A stretch of DNA of 64,000 bases from Chryseobacterium sp. CH25 (lineage in GTDB: Bacteria > Bacteroidota > Bacteroidia > Flavobacteriales > Weeksellaceae). Positions 8,511 to 18,099 of the stretch are shown piece by piece (position 1 is the stretch's first letter; each line of letters starts with the position of its first letter). Under the pieces are notes generated by a model. It was given only the letters and a program-made list of their open reading frames with translations, was not told the DNA's origin and searched no databases. The position numbers and the translations under genes are program-made. The stretch spans positions 248,001 through 312,000 of the forward strand of contig NZ_NRQT01000004.1 in NCBI RefSeq assembly GCF_004119455.1, in the 5' to 3' direction.

Positions 8511-10136
8511 TTACCCTAGGTATGGGTATTTGTAGTCTTTTGGAGAAACAAAAGTTTCTTTCACACTTCTTACAGATGTCCATCTAAGAAGGTTCATTTT
8601 AGAACCAGCTTTATCGTTAGTTCCTGAAGCTCTACCACCACCGAAAGGCTGTTGTCCTACTACGGCACCAGTTGGTTTGTCGTTGATGTAGAAGTTACCT
8701 GATGCATTTTCTAATGCTTTGTAAGCCTCAGCAATTGCATAACGGTCTTGTGAGAATACAGAACCTGTTAATGAATATGGAGAAGAAGAATCAACTACTT
8801 TAAGAGTTTCTTTCCAGTCTGCATCTTCGTAAACAAATACAGATAAGATTGGGCCGAAGATCTCTTCTACCATACTTTCGTATTGAGGGTTTGTAGTTTC
8901 AATTACAGTTGGGTGTACGAACCATCCTTTAGAATCATCACATGTACCACCAATTGCTACAGTAGCTTCAGAAGATTCGTTAGCTCTTGTGATATATCCT
9001 TTACATTTTTCGAAAGAATTTTTATCAATTACAGCGTTTACGAAGTTAGATGGATCTTCCGGAGAACCGATTTTGATAGTAGCCATCTGAGCTTCCATTA
9101 CTTTTTTCACATCAGCCCAAAGAGACTTAGGAACATAAGCTCTTGAAGCCGCAGAACACTTCTGTCCCTGGTATTCGAAAGCACCTCTTACTAAAGCAGT
9201 AGCTACAGCTTCTACGTTTGCAGAAGGGTGAGCAATTACAAAGTCTTTACCACCAGTTTCTCCAACGATTCTTGGATATGTTCTGTAGTTGTGGATATTA
9301 TCACCAATCATTTTCCACATTCCCTGGAATACTTTTGTAGAACCTGTGAAGTGAAGACCTGCAAAATCTTTGTGAGCCAATACTTTTTCAGCAGTTTCTT
9401 TACCATCTGTAAAGATCATGTTGATAACTCCAGCAGGAAGACCAGCTTCAATTAATACATCCATGATTACTTTTGCAGAATAAACCTGCTTGTCAGAAGG
9501 CTTCCATACTACAACGTTTCCTAGCATTGCCATACAAGTAGGAAGGTTTCCTGAAATTGCTGTAAAGTTGAATGGAGTTACTGCAAAGCAGAACCCTTCT
9601 AATGGTCTGTACTCTACACGGTTCCAGATTCCGTTGTCAGAAACCGGCTGCTCAGAATACATTTCAGTCATGAATTCTACGTTGAATCTTAAGAAGTCGA
9701 TGAACTCACAAGCAGAATCAATTTCAGCCTGGTGAACATTCTTAGATTGTCCGATCATTGTAGCTGCATTAATAACATCTCTGTAAGGACCTGCCAATAG
9801 ATCAGCTGCCTTTAAGAAAATTGCTGCACGTTGTTCCCAACCTAATGCATTCCATGCTTCTTTAGCTGCCAATGCCGCGTTGATAGCGTCATCCACATGC
9901 TGCATACCACCTTGGTAATAAAATCCGAAGTCGTGAGCATGATCCTGAGGAGACTGAAGCTGTACTTTTGTATCAGTTTTTACTTCCTTTCCGTTGATAA
10001 CCATTGGAATTTCTATCTTCTCAGCCCACATCTTTTTATAAGTGTCGATAAGGCTTTTAACTTCCGGAGATCCCGGTACATAAGAATTTACCGGCTCATT
10101 TACCGCTAATGGTACTTGCGAAATTGCTTTTGACAT
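8511..10136 (-). CDS. pruA: L-glutamate gamma-semialdehyde (1-pyrroline-5-carboxylate) dehydrogenase
   Basis: 541 residues of the NAD(P)-dependent aldehyde dehydrogenase superfamily, with the length and sequence character of the single-function PruA type. The catalytic glutamate lies in VGETGGKDF and the catalytic cysteine in GQKCSAASRAY; the cofactor loop is FTGSTKVFQ. It oxidises glutamate semialdehyde (from proline or ornithine breakdown) to glutamate in the cytoplasm. No proline dehydrogenase gene is adjacent. Many codons favour the C/T-ending set seen in well-expressed genes of this window. The start at 10136 is the first ATG and follows a -7 box 45 bp upstream. Confidence 0.95.
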   Translation of the reverse strand: MSKAISQVPLAVNEPVNSYVPGSPEVKSLIDTYKKMWAEKIEIPMVINGKEVKTDTKVQLQSPQDHAHDFGFYYQGGMQHVDDAINAALAAKEAWNALGWEQRAAIFLKAADLLAGPYRDVINAATMIGQSKNVHQAEIDSACEFIDFLRFNVEFMTEMYSEQPVSDNGIWNRVEYRPLEGFCFAVTPFNFTAISGNLPTCMAMLGNVVVWKPSDKQVYSAKVIMDVLIEAGLPAGVINMIFTDGKETAEKVLAHKDFAGLHFTGSTKVFQGMWKMIGDNIHNYRTYPRIVGETGGKDFVIAHPSANVEAVATALVRGAFEYQGQKCSAASRAYVPKSLWADVKKVMEAQMATIKIGSPEDPSNFVNAVIDKNSFEKCKGYITRANESSEATVAIGGTCDDSKGWFVHPTVIETTNPQYESMVEEIFGPILSVFVYEDADWKETLKVVDSSSPYSLTGSVFSQDRYAIAEAYKALENASGNFYINDKPTGAVVGQQPFGGGRASGTNDKAGSKMNLLRWTSVRSVKETFVSPKDYKYPYLG

Positions 10137-10180
10137 ATTACGTTTTATTATTTTTATTAAATTAAATAAGTATGTGTATA

Positions 10181-10188
10181 CAAATTTA
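10181..10188 (-). promoter_or_regulatory. Candidate -7 box (TAAATTTG) for pruA
   Basis: On the minus strand TAAATTTG matches TAnnTTTG, 45 bases before the pruA start. A clear TTG at -33 was not found. Confidence 0.4.
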
Positions 10189-10546
10189 CGATAATTATAA
10201 GGAAAGAAAAAAATCTCACCTGCTTTTATGGAATAAACCTTAGTGTCCGATAATTATTAATATATAACCTTTTTTAAGACTTAAATTTTAAAAATATTCA
10301 ATGTATTGATTTAATCTTTTGTAGATAAGAAAAATATGAGTAGATCTGTTGTAATGATGATAATAAGGACAATAAAATATTTGTTATAGTTAATGAACTG
10401 TCTTTAAATATTGTAAATAAGGGTTTTATGAATAAATGTTAAATTAATATAAAATTATGTTTGTTGCGATTTTGAACATTTTAAATAATTTTTTTGATAG
10501 CCTGTTTTTTAAGATTACTCTAATTTTACATCATTATTAATCAGGT
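10189..10546. other. AT-rich intergenic region between pruA and the 121-residue gene
   Basis: Divergent spacer of about 350 bp, very AT-rich. A loose promoter for the right-hand gene may lie at TTG 10494-10496 and TAATTTTA 10521-10528. I see no gene, RNA or repeat in it. Confidence 0.5.
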
Positions 10547-10912
10547 ATGAAAAAAAGAGTCATATTCTTCTCTTTTGTATTGTTTTTCTCCGCTTTATGT
10601 GCAGGTCTTTTAGCGCATAAAGGGAAGACTGAATCATACTCTGATCTCTTATCAAAAATTAATCTCCTTCAGCAAAAATCGGATCAGCAGACGCAGCCTG
10701 AAATGTACAGTTTTTCAGATGTGCAGGATGCACAGGACTCCAATGATTGGGAGAAAGTAAAATTCGATTATTCAATACTTGCTCAGCAGTGGTTGCATTA
10801 TTTCTTTGCAGGTTATACTTATAATACACGGGTTGCGGCCGTTCAAAACCGTATTTATATCACAGCACCACGGTACATTCTGTATCATGCCTTGCAGATA
10901 GCGGGCTGCTAA
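10547..10912 (+). CDS. Small exported protein of unknown function
   Basis: 121 residues. Residues 1-23 (MKKRVIFFSFVLFFSALCAG, then LLA) form a signal peptide or membrane anchor. The rest is polar with an aromatic C-terminal part (LHYFFAGYTYNTR). No known domain is recognised. It precedes the urease locus on the same strand by about 160 bp but shows no link to it. Its start is the first ATG after a TAATTTTA promoter-like element. Confidence 0.6.
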   Translation: MKKRVIFFSFVLFFSALCAGLLAHKGKTESYSDLLSKINLLQQKSDQQTQPEMYSFSDVQDAQDSNDWEKVKFDYSILAQQWLHYFFAGYTYNTRVAAVQNRIYITAPRYILYHALQIAGC

Positions 10913-11070
10913 TCTCGTTTTTACAATTTTTAATGATTCATTATGGTCCGTATTCTATAATACAGATCGGTAAGTATCGTTTCCCCTTTTTACATTTTTT
11001 GAACATTTCTATTTGCCTTTTCAGAAAGGTGAACAGGATATCGTTTGTCCAATTTTAACTAAAAAATACT

Positions 11071-11372
11071 ATGCACTTAACACCGAGAGAAACGGAAAAG
11101 CTTATGCTATTTCTGGCAGGAGAACTCGCTCTAAAAAGAAAGGCGAGAGGCCTTAAATTAAACTATCCAGAATCAATCGCCTTAATCAGTCATTTTTTGC
11201 TTGAAGGTGCAAGAGATGGAAAAAAGTAGCTGAGCTGATGCAGGAAGGCGCTAATCTTTTAACTAAAGATGATGTAATGCCTGGTGTATCAGAAATGATC
11301 CACGATGTTCAGATTGAAGCTACATTCCCAGATGGAACCAAGCTTGTAACCGTACATAATCCAATCCGTTAA
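11071..11372 (+). pseudogene. ureA: Urease gamma subunit, frameshifted as read
   Basis: The product begins [20 protein letters not shown], the classic gamma-subunit start, but meets TAG after EGARDGKK. One extra A in the six-base run at 11220-11225 restores [14 protein letters not shown] and a normal end at VHNPIR, giving 100 residues, the standard UreA length. UreA forms the small subunit of the nickel urease (UreABC)3 in the cytoplasm. It is first in the ureABC operon, 12 bp before ureB. The intact rest of the operon argues that the break is a sequencing or assembly deletion, not loss of urease. Confidence 0.9.
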
Positions 11373-11384
11373 TTCCTATTTATT

Positions 11385-11753
11385 ATGATACCAGGAGAAA
11401 TTTTTGTAAAAGAAGGCATTATTATCTGCAATGAAGGCAGAGAAACTGTCAAAATAAAAGTAACAAACACAGGAGACCGTCCGATCCAGGTAGGTTCACA
11501 CTTCCACTTTTTCGAGGTAAATAAGGCAATGAGCTTTGACCGTGAAAAAGCTTTCGGAAAGAGACTGAATATTGTAGCAAGTACTGCAGTTCGTTTTGAA
11601 CCAGGAGAAGAAAAAGAAGTGGAATTGGTAGAGATAGGAGGAACCAAAAAAGCAATGGGCTTCAATAATCTTGTTGATGGACAGGTAGATTCTGAAGATC
11701 AGAAAAAAGTAAGCCTTGCAAAAGTTGAAGAGTTAAACTTTAAAAATCACTAA
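11385..11753 (+). CDS. ureB: Urease beta subunit
   Basis: 122 residues starting [11 protein letters not shown], with the family core [17 protein letters not shown] and the segment [17 protein letters not shown]. UreB is the beta-sandwich subunit that packs against UreC in the urease trimer and has no catalytic residues of its own. The length and order (after ureA, one base before the ureC start) are those of a standard bacterial three-subunit urease. Confidence 0.97.
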   Translation: MIPGEIFVKEGIIICNEGRETVKIKVTNTGDRPIQVGSHFHFFEVNKAMSFDREKAFGKRLNIVASTAVRFEPGEEKEVELVEIGGTKKAMGFNNLVDGQVDSEDQKKVSLAKVEELNFKNH

Positions 11754-11754
11754 G

Positions 11755-13476
11755 ATGAGCTTAAACGTAGACAGAAAACAATATGCCAATATATTAGGAC
11801 CTACAGCCGGAGATAAAATCAGACTGGGAGATACTGAAATTATTATTGAAATCGAAAAAGATTTCACCCATTACGGAGATGAAGCCGTTTTCGGAGGAGG
11901 AAAAACTGTACGTGATGGTATGGGACAGAACGTAACTGCAAAAAGAGACGAAGGAGTTCTTGATCTTTGCATCACAGGTGCGGTAATCATCGATCACTGG
12001 GGAATTGTAAAGGGTGATATCGGTATTAAAGATGGTAAAATCGTAGGAATTGGTAAAGCAGGAAATCCTGATACGATGGATGGGGTAACCCCTAACATGA
12101 TTATCGGTGCTTCTACTGAAGTTCATGGCGGAAAAGGATATATCGTAACTGCCGGAGGAATTGATACCCACATTCACTACATCTGCCCACAACAGATTGA
12201 AACCTCTCTATACAGCGGTATTACTACAATGATTGGAGGAGGAACAGGTCCTAACGATGGAACAAATGCTACCACGGTAACTCCAGGAAAATTCAATATG
12301 CAGAAAATGCTTGAAGCAGCAGAAGAATATCCAATGAACTTAGGGTTCTTCGGAAAAGGAAACTGTTCTGCAGAAGAGCCTATCGAAGAGCAGGTTGAAG
12401 CAGGAGCATTAGGAGTAAAAATCCACGAAGACTGGGGAGCAACGCCTGCAACCATTGATGCGGCTTTAAAAGTTGCAGATAAATATGACGTTCAGGTTGC
12501 AATCCACACGGATACCTTAAATGAAGGAGGTTTCCTTGAAGATACCATGAGAGCGATCAATGGAAGAGTAATTCATACTTTCCACACGGAAGGAGCAGGT
12601 GGAGGTCATGCACCGGACATCATTAAAGCTGCGATGTATCCAAACGTATTACCAGCGTCTACCAACCCAACCCGTCCTTACACCGTAAATACAATCGACG
12701 AGCACTTGGATATGCTGATGGTTTGCCACCACTTGAGTAAAAACATCCCTGAAGACGTAGCATTTGCAGATTCACGTATCCGTCCTGAAACCATTGCTGC
12801 AGAAGATATTCTTCATGATATGGGAGTTTTCAGTATTATGAGTTCTGACTCTCAGGCAATGGGTAGACCGGGTGAAGTCATCACAAGAACTTGGCAGACA
12901 GCAAGTAAAATGAAAGAGCAGAGGGGTGATTTAGCGGAAGATCAGAATAGTGGAAACGATAACTACCGTGCTAAAAGATATGTCGCCAAATATACCATTA
13001 ACCCGGCAATTGCACACGGTATATCAGAATATGTAGGATCTGTTGAAGAAGGTAAATTAGCAGATTTAGTAATCTGGAAGCCTGCTTTATTCGGAGTGAA
13101 ACCTGAAATGATAGTAAAAGGAGGGTTTGTAATCGCTGCTAAAATGGGAGATCCGAATGCTTCTATTCCAACACCACAGCCAATCATCTACAGAAATATG
13201 TTTGGAGCTCACGGAAAAGCTAAGTATGGTATTTGTGCCAACTTCGTTTCTCAAATCTCTATAGATAACGGAACTATCGCTTCTTATGGATTGGAGAAAA
13301 TGATTCTTCCGGTGAAAAACTGCAGAAATATTGGTAAAAAAGACCTTATTCACAATGATAAGACTCCTTTAATTGAAGTGAACCCTGAAAACTATAAAGT
13401 AACGGTAGATGGTGAGTATATCACTTGTGAACCGGCAGAAACACTTCCTTTAACACAGTTGTATTACTTGTTCTAA
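11755..13476 (+). CDS. ureC: Urease alpha subunit (catalytic)
   Basis: 573 residues, the usual UreC length. All active-site signatures are visible: the two nickel histidines in DTHIHYICP, the carbamylated lysine in [12 protein letters not shown], the metal and substrate histidines in HTDTLNEGG and [12 protein letters not shown], and the catalytic flap [17 protein letters not shown]. The enzyme hydrolyses urea to ammonia and carbamate in the cytoplasm using a dinuclear nickel centre. It starts two bases after ureB ends, so the two are translationally coupled. Confidence 0.98.
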   Translation: MSLNVDRKQYANILGPTAGDKIRLGDTEIIIEIEKDFTHYGDEAVFGGGKTVRDGMGQNVTAKRDEGVLDLCITGAVIIDHWGIVKGDIGIKDGKIVGIGKAGNPDTMDGVTPNMIIGASTEVHGGKGYIVTAGGIDTHIHYICPQQIETSLYSGITTMIGGGTGPNDGTNATTVTPGKFNMQKMLEAAEEYPMNLGFFGKGNCSAEEPIEEQVEAGALGVKIHEDWGATPATIDAALKVADKYDVQVAIHTDTLNEGGFLEDTMRAINGRVIHTFHTEGAGGGHAPDIIKAAMYPNVLPASTNPTRPYTVNTIDEHLDMLMVCHHLSKNIPEDVAFADSRIRPETIAAEDILHDMGVFSIMSSDSQAMGRPGEVITRTWQTASKMKEQRGDLAEDQNSGNDNYRAKRYVAKYTINPAIAHGISEYVGSVEEGKLADLVIWKPALFGVKPEMIVKGGFVIAAKMGDPNASIPTPQPIIYRNMFGAHGKAKYGICANFVSQISIDNGTIASYGLEKMILPVKNCRNIGKKDLIHNDKTPLIEVNPENYKVTVDGEYITCEPAETLPLTQLYYLF

Positions 13477-13491
13477 GATAAACCTTAAAGC

Positions 13492-13540
13492 AGAGTGTCA
13501 GAATGACAAAAGCCAAATAATTTGAATTTTCAGACACTCT
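13492..13540 (+). terminator. Weak hairpin after ureC
   Basis: AGAGTGTC at 13492-13499 pairs with GACACTCT at 13533-13540, with a long loop and only ctttatt after it. It could reduce read-through from ureABC into the downstream genes, or just be an mRNA-stabilising hairpin. Confidence 0.35.
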
Positions 13541-13600
13541 CTTTATTCAAGATTTATCCCAATAGAATGTAAAACAATTAATTATAGAACTCAGTTTAGA

Positions 13601-14251
13601 ATGAAATATTTAAATAAAACAGTTTTTTCTCTTGCTGTAGCCGGGATGTCTTTATTTTCCGGTAAGGTAAGCGCTCAGTTTTTGGGAGGGCACAGGCTGA
13701 AGAGTGATGAAGATGGGCCAAAAGGTCAGTTTATGATGTACGGTTCATTGGATTACTCAAAGGTTACAACTCCTACCAACAGTAGCAGTACTGTTTCCAG
13801 TGCACCATTGGGAGTAGGATATTTTATCAATAATAATGACCTTATCGGGGTTAATTATGCTTACTCCCAAAATTCTGTTAATCATAATGTGGTATACAAA
13901 CAGAATGAGGCTGGAATCTGGTATAGCCCGTCATTAATGCTTGGGAAATACTTCGTATTGATCGGGCAGGTAGATGCACACTACGTTTGGGGACAACAGC
14001 AGGCTGCAACAGCCGATGCGATGCAGAATTTTAACGGATTCCGTCTTCGTGCATATCCTTTGATTGGGGTCTTATTAGGCGGAGGTTGGGCACTGAAATT
14101 CAAATTTGCTGAACTTTCAATGCTTCAGACTAAAACCAAAGAAGAGGGTTGGACAAAAAGCTATGTAGCAGGAATCAGTGGTTCAACTTTCGGGGTAGGC
14201 ATTTCTAAAAACTTTGACTTCAGAAAAAAAACAGCTAAAAATGATAATTAA
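13601..14251 (+). CDS. Outer-membrane beta-barrel protein in the urease locus
   Basis: 216 residues with a signal peptide ending GKVSAQ and then alternating hydrophobic and polar strands with aromatic girdles (GQFMMYGSLDYSKV, GIWYSPSLMLGKYFVLIG), ending in an aromatic residue region typical of barrel proteins. This suggests a small 8-strand outer-membrane barrel. Its stop lies inside the start of ureE (11-base overlap), so it is co-translated with the accessory genes. A role in urea or nickel passage is possible from position only; many flavobacterial urease loci carry such a gene. Confidence 0.7.
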   Translation: MKYLNKTVFSLAVAGMSLFSGKVSAQFLGGHRLKSDEDGPKGQFMMYGSLDYSKVTTPTNSSSTVSSAPLGVGYFINNNDLIGVNYAYSQNSVNHNVVYKQNEAGIWYSPSLMLGKYFVLIGQVDAHYVWGQQQAATADAMQNFNGFRLRAYPLIGVLLGGGWALKFKFAELSMLQTKTKEEGWTKSYVAGISGSTFGVGISKNFDFRKKTAKNDN

Positions 14252-14750
14252 TCAAACCATAGGCAATCTCACCGAAAATCCTACAGAGAAAACCATAGAT
14301 TATCTGGATCTGGAATGGTTTGAAACCACCAAAAGAATCCAGCGCAAAAGAACCAGAAACGGGGTAGATATTGCTATCAAATTTTTAAAAGAAGGGCAGC
14401 GCTTGCGTGAAGGTGATATTCTTTTTGAGGATACAGAAAAAGTAATAGCGATCAATGTTCTGGAAACAGATGCGATTGTAATGGTTCCCGGATCTTTATT
14501 GGAAATGGGAACCGTATGCTATGAAATCGGAAACAAGCATATTCCACTTTTTATTCAGGATGATAAAGTACTGCTTCCATTTGAAATGCCCATGTTCAGA
14601 TGGCTGGAAGCAAGTGGTTTTAAACCGGAAAAACAATCCGTAAAACTATTGAATCTTCTAAAATCGAATGTAGAACCTCACGGGCATGGAAGCCTTGGCT
14701 CTACCATTTTTACTAAAATTTTAAAAATGGCTGCTCCAAAAGATGAATAA
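14241..14750 (+). CDS. ureE: Urease accessory protein UreE (nickel metallochaperone)
   Basis: 169 residues from ATG 14241 (MIINQTIGNL). An upstream in-frame ATG at 14214 would overlap the barrel gene further and adds a basic, non-conserved stretch. The middle part (KFLKEGQRLREGDILF and NVLETDAIVMV) fits the UreE N-terminal and metal-binding domains, and the C-terminal part carries EPHGHGSLG, a short histidine motif rather than a long His-rich tail. UreE delivers nickel to the UreG-containing complex. It overlaps ureF by eight bases. Confidence 0.9.
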   Translation: MIINQTIGNLTENPTEKTIDYLDLEWFETTKRIQRKRTRNGVDIAIKFLKEGQRLREGDILFEDTEKVIAINVLETDAIVMVPGSLLEMGTVCYEIGNKHIPLFIQDDKVLLPFEMPMFRWLEASGFKPEKQSVKLLNLLKSNVEPHGHGSLGSTIFTKILKMAAPKDE

Positions 14751-15444
14751 TACGATGAACATCAAATTTTTATCAGGGCTCCTTCATTTAGCAGATCCCA
14801 CACTTCCTATTGGTGGTTATACCCATTCTAACGGACTTGAAACCTATGTGCAGGAAAGGATTGTTCATAATGTAGAAACTGCAAAGGAATTTGTGCAGAA
14901 TATGCTTCAGTACAACCTTAAATTCAATGACGGAGCTTTTGTAAAACTGGCCTATCAGGCAGCAGAAAGAGGAGATTTGCAGACTCTTTTGAATCTTGAC
15001 AATGAGTGTAATGCTATAAAATGTCCGAAGGAAATTCGCCAGGCAAGCCAAAAATTAGGATTAAGGCTCATCAAAATCTTCAAAAGAAGAGAAAGCTTTC
15101 CGCTGATGGAAACTTTTGAAAAAGCTATTCAGAACAAAGAAGCCAATTCTCATTACTGTATTGTCTTCGGAGTTTATGCTTATTTAATGGAGATTCCTTT
15201 ATATGAAGCATTATTAGGGTTCTATTATACCTCAGTTGCCGGAATGATTACCAATGCTGTAAAGCTGGTACCATTAGGACAACTAGACGGGCAGGACATT
15301 TTATTCTCTTTATATCCTGTCATGGAAAAAACAGTTGGAGAAACAATAGAATTGGACAGAGATCTGGTAGGACTTTGTAATACAGCCTTTGACATCCGAT
15401 GTATGCAGCATGAAAGATTGTATTCAAGACTTTATATGTCGTAG
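14743..15444 (+). CDS. ureF: Urease accessory protein UreF
   Basis: 233 residues, all-helical, beginning with the family signature LLHLADPTLPIGGYTHSNGLE and containing TSVAGMITNAVKLVPLGQ. UreF binds UreD on the apo-urease and gates nickel insertion by UreG. The ATG at 14743 overlaps the ureE stop; a second ATG four codons later is also possible. Length and order match other Bacteroidota urease loci. Confidence 0.93.
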   Translation: MNNTMNIKFLSGLLHLADPTLPIGGYTHSNGLETYVQERIVHNVETAKEFVQNMLQYNLKFNDGAFVKLAYQAAERGDLQTLLNLDNECNAIKCPKEIRQASQKLGLRLIKIFKRRESFPLMETFEKAIQNKEANSHYCIVFGVYAYLMEIPLYEALLGFYYTSVAGMITNAVKLVPLGQLDGQDILFSLYPVMEKTVGETIELDRDLVGLCNTAFDIRCMQHERLYSRLYMS

Positions 15445-15470
15445 AAAAGTAAATAATCTAAATGAATGGA

Positions 15471-15560
15471 GATATCCTTGCTGAGTGTAACGCCCTTGCG
15501 AACGAAAAATCTTCACAATCAATAAAAAACCTTAGCGCTATCCGCGTTAAAAAAACAAAA
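15471..15560. repeat. Dispersed intergenic repeat (ccttgctgagtg type), copy 1
   Basis: ccttgctgagtgtaacgccc is followed by ttgcga, an A-rich stretch and aaaaaaccttagcgc. A near-identical arrangement is at 26681-26760. It lies between ureF and ureG, an unusual place for a gap in this operon. Confidence 0.5.
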
Positions 15561-15585
15561 ACAAACAAAGCAAAATTTAGAAAAA

Positions 15586-16224
15586 ATGGAAAACAGAAAA
15601 TATATAAAAGTAGGAGTTGCAGGCCCTGTAGGATCAGGAAAAACCGCATTATTAGAACGTTTAAGCAGAAAACTATTTGGAACTTACGATCTTGGAGTAA
15701 TTACCAATGATATCTATACCAAAGAAGATGCAGAATTTATGGCTAAAAACAGTCTTCTTCCTCACGACAGAATTATCGGAGTAGAAACAGGTGGCTGTCC
15801 TCACACTGCCATCCGTGAAGATGCCAGTATGAACCTTGAAGCAGTAGATGAACTGGCAGCACGTTTCCCGGAAATTGAACTGGTGCTTATCGAAAGTGGA
15901 GGTGACAACCTTTCAGCGACATTCAGCCCGGACCTTGCAGACGTTACCATTTTCATTATTGACGTTGCAGAAGGAGAGAAAATTCCAAGAAAAGGAGGTC
16001 CTGGTATTACAAGATCAGACTTATTAATTATCAATAAAATTGACCTTGCGCCTTATGTTGGAGCCAGTCTTGAAGTGATGGAAAACGATGCCAGAAGAAT
16101 GAGAAAAGGAAATCCTTTTGTTTTCACCAACCTTAAAACAGATGAAGGACTGGATAAAGTAATCGGATGGATCAAAAAATATGCTCTTTTAGAAGAAATT
16201 GAAGAACCGAACTTAGTAAGATAA
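15586..16224 (+). CDS. ureG: Urease accessory GTPase UreG
   Basis: 212 residues of the SIMIBI GTPase class. The P-loop is [11 protein letters not shown] (about residues 11-21), followed by the metal-site motif [13 protein letters not shown], the [11 protein letters not shown] region and the NKIDLAP base-recognition loop. UreG binds GTP and nickel and drives metallocentre assembly on UreC with UreD and UreF. No histidine-rich N-terminal extension is present. It ends directly before the ureD start codon. Confidence 0.97.
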   Translation: MENRKYIKVGVAGPVGSGKTALLERLSRKLFGTYDLGVITNDIYTKEDAEFMAKNSLLPHDRIIGVETGGCPHTAIREDASMNLEAVDELAARFPEIELVLIESGGDNLSATFSPDLADVTIFIIDVAEGEKIPRKGGPGITRSDLLIINKIDLAPYVGASLEVMENDARRMRKGNPFVFTNLKTDEGLDKVIGWIKKYALLEEIEEPNLVR

Positions 16225-17013
16225 ATGGACAGTCGTTTAAAAATTATTGCAGGATTTAAGGGAGGAGAATCATATGTGAAGGATCTTTACGTTTCACTGC
16301 CTTTCAGAGTAGTTTCTGTAGGGCAGAGAAAAAGTGATAAGAAACTGTATCAGATGGTGATGAGCTCCTCTCCTGGAATCCTGGATGGAGACCATTATCA
16401 CCTGGATGTAGCCCTTGAAAAAGGATCTTCTCTTCAATTACAATCACAGTCGTATCAGAGACTTTTCAATATGGAAGATAAGGCTGTTCAGGAATTGAAT
16501 GTAATCATGGATGACGAAACCTCTTTTGCTTACGTTCCGCATCCTATTGTTCCCCACGAAGATTCTAATTTTAAAAGTAAAGCGAATATTCATATCGGGA
16601 AAAACAGCCAGATCATCATCAGTGAAATCATTACCTGCGGAAGAAAGCATTATGGGGAGGTTTTTAAGCTGAGACGTTTCCAGAACCTTATGGAAATCTA
16701 TCATAACAATAAGCTTGTTGTAAAAGACAATGTGGTGATTCAGCCAGATATGATTCCGATCAGTAGTATTGGCAATTTGGAGCAGTATACCCATCAGGGA
16801 ACCTTGATCTTCTACAGTACAAAGGAAAATGTAGATAAAAACGGGCTGATTGAAGAGATTGTAGAAGCAGCAGCCCAGCATATTGAAGAGATGGAAGTAG
16901 GAGTTTCAGCGATGGAAGATAATGGGTTTGTAGTAAGAGCTTTAGGGCACGGCGGAGAATTGATGTACAATTTTTTCCTGTATGTTCAGGAGATTCTTTG
17001 GTCGTTGGAGTAA
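16225..17013 (+). CDS. ureD: Urease accessory protein UreD (UreH)
   Basis: 262 residues with the UreD beta-helix signatures PGILDGDHYHLDVALEKGS and SQSYQRLFNMEDKAVQ, and the conserved YVPHPIVPHEDSNF segment. UreD is the scaffold that docks UreF and UreG to the urease apoenzyme. The start codon immediately follows the ureG stop, showing coupled translation. It is placed last in the accessory block, as is common in Bacteroidota. Confidence 0.92.
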   Translation: MDSRLKIIAGFKGGESYVKDLYVSLPFRVVSVGQRKSDKKLYQMVMSSSPGILDGDHYHLDVALEKGSSLQLQSQSYQRLFNMEDKAVQELNVIMDDETSFAYVPHPIVPHEDSNFKSKANIHIGKNSQIIISEIITCGRKHYGEVFKLRRFQNLMEIYHNNKLVVKDNVVIQPDMIPISSIGNLEQYTHQGTLIFYSTKENVDKNGLIEEIVEAAAQHIEEMEVGVSAMEDNGFVVRALGHGGELMYNFFLYVQEILWSLE

Positions 17014-17077
17014 AAAGAGCCTTGTCAAGGCTGAGACGAAAATTTTTTCCAAAATCTCCGAGAGTAATATTCAATAG

Positions 17078-17138
17078 AAGTGGGCTTTGGCCCGTATAAA
17101 TAAAGGAAATTTTCCAGTGGCTTTAGCCAAAATTTAAA
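17078..17138. repeat. Dispersed intergenic repeat, copy 2 (gggcttt / tggctttagcca)
   Basis: gtgggctttggcccg is followed by cagtggctttagccaaaat, the same arrangement as at 8310-8364. The first part is a hairpin (gggctttggccc). Confidence 0.5.
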
Positions 17139-17159
17139 AAAAGGAATTAAAAATAGAAA

Positions 17160-17861
17160 ATGGACAGTACAGTTTGGGCATTACTTTTAAGTGCCGTTTC
17201 AATAAGTTTTATACATACCGCCTCAGGGCCGGATCATTACCTGCCTTTCATTGTAATTTCAAAATCCAAGAAATGGAGCGGAATGAAAACTGCAATATTA
17301 ACCGTGGTTTGTGGACTTGGGCACGTTCTGAGTTCCCTTATCCTTGGCTTTATCGGGGTATTTCTGGGCTGGCAGCTGAATAAAATCTCCTGGTTTCAGG
17401 ATATCAGAGGCAATTTTTCAGGATGGGCATTGCTGATCTTCGGAGGAGTTTATCTGGTATACGGTCTTATTCAGGCAATCAGAAATAAACCGCATAAACA
17501 TTTTGATGTGATGGGCGACGATGTTTACGTATATGAACACAATCACAGTGAGGTGGTAATGCCTCAAACAAGAATAAAAGTAACACCGCTTGTCCTTTTT
17601 ATGATCTTCGTAATGGGGCCTAGTGAACCTTTAATCCCTTTATTATTCTACTCGGGAGTAAAACATTCTATGTCTGAAATTGCAGTTCTGGTAACTTCAT
17701 TCACTGTGACTACCGTCTTAACGATGCTTGGAATGGTTCTTTTAGGCCGGTATGGTTATTCAACTTTATTCAATACTGAGAAATTAGAAAGATATATGGG
17801 TGTGGTAAGTGGTGCTGTGGTAACAGTCTGCGGAGTTGGAATGGTCTTTCTGGGATGGTAG
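17160..17861 (+). CDS. NicO/UreH-type metal permease, probably nickel uptake or export
   Basis: 233 residues with about six membrane helices. The N-terminal helix ends in HTASGPDHYLPF, a variant of the His-x5-Asp-His signature of nickel/cobalt permeases, followed by GLGHVLSSLILGF, a second conserved histidine helix. A soluble His-containing loop (NKPHKHFDVMGDDVYVYEHNH is spread over about residues 105-125) could bind metal. Position after ureD strongly suggests nickel supply for urease. Direction of transport is not certain; sequence-related TauE/RcnA families include exporters. Confidence 0.75.
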   Translation: MDSTVWALLLSAVSISFIHTASGPDHYLPFIVISKSKKWSGMKTAILTVVCGLGHVLSSLILGFIGVFLGWQLNKISWFQDIRGNFSGWALLIFGGVYLVYGLIQAIRNKPHKHFDVMGDDVYVYEHNHSEVVMPQTRIKVTPLVLFMIFVMGPSEPLIPLLFYSGVKHSMSEIAVLVTSFTVTTVLTMLGMVLLGRYGYSTLFNTEKLERYMGVVSGAVVTVCGVGMVFLGW

Positions 17862-17977
17862 GCGAGATGCGAGATGCAGGTTTCGAGGTTAGGGAGTTTG
17901 AGTGTTAGAGAGCGAGGATGTTTAAAGTTTAAGGTTTAAAGTTGTCTACCTTTTACTAATGATTGATAAATTCATTA

Positions 17978-18050
17978 CTATTCACTTGTGAAGCAAAACT
18001 GACTATTGAAATTCAAAACTAAAATATCTCTCATCTCTTCGTCTATTATC
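17978..18050 (+). repeat. Direct repeat flanking the urea channel gene, left copy
   Basis: About 73 bp nearly identical (three differences noted) to 19094-19167, including aaaatatctctcatctcttc. The region before it also shares loose gtttaaggtttaaagtt motifs with the second copy. Confidence 0.7.
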
Positions 18051-18099
18051 TCTCATCTATATGTCTTTATTTCCAATCAATATTACAATTAAAAAAACT

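Noticed and set aside
11794..13353. Several minus-strand frames over ureC
   Set aside because: They are antisense to a fully conserved urease alpha subunit.
15462..15710. Plus-strand frame of 82 codons before ureG
   Set aside because: It lies in a dispersed repeat and overlaps ureG in another frame; its product is unnaturally basic.
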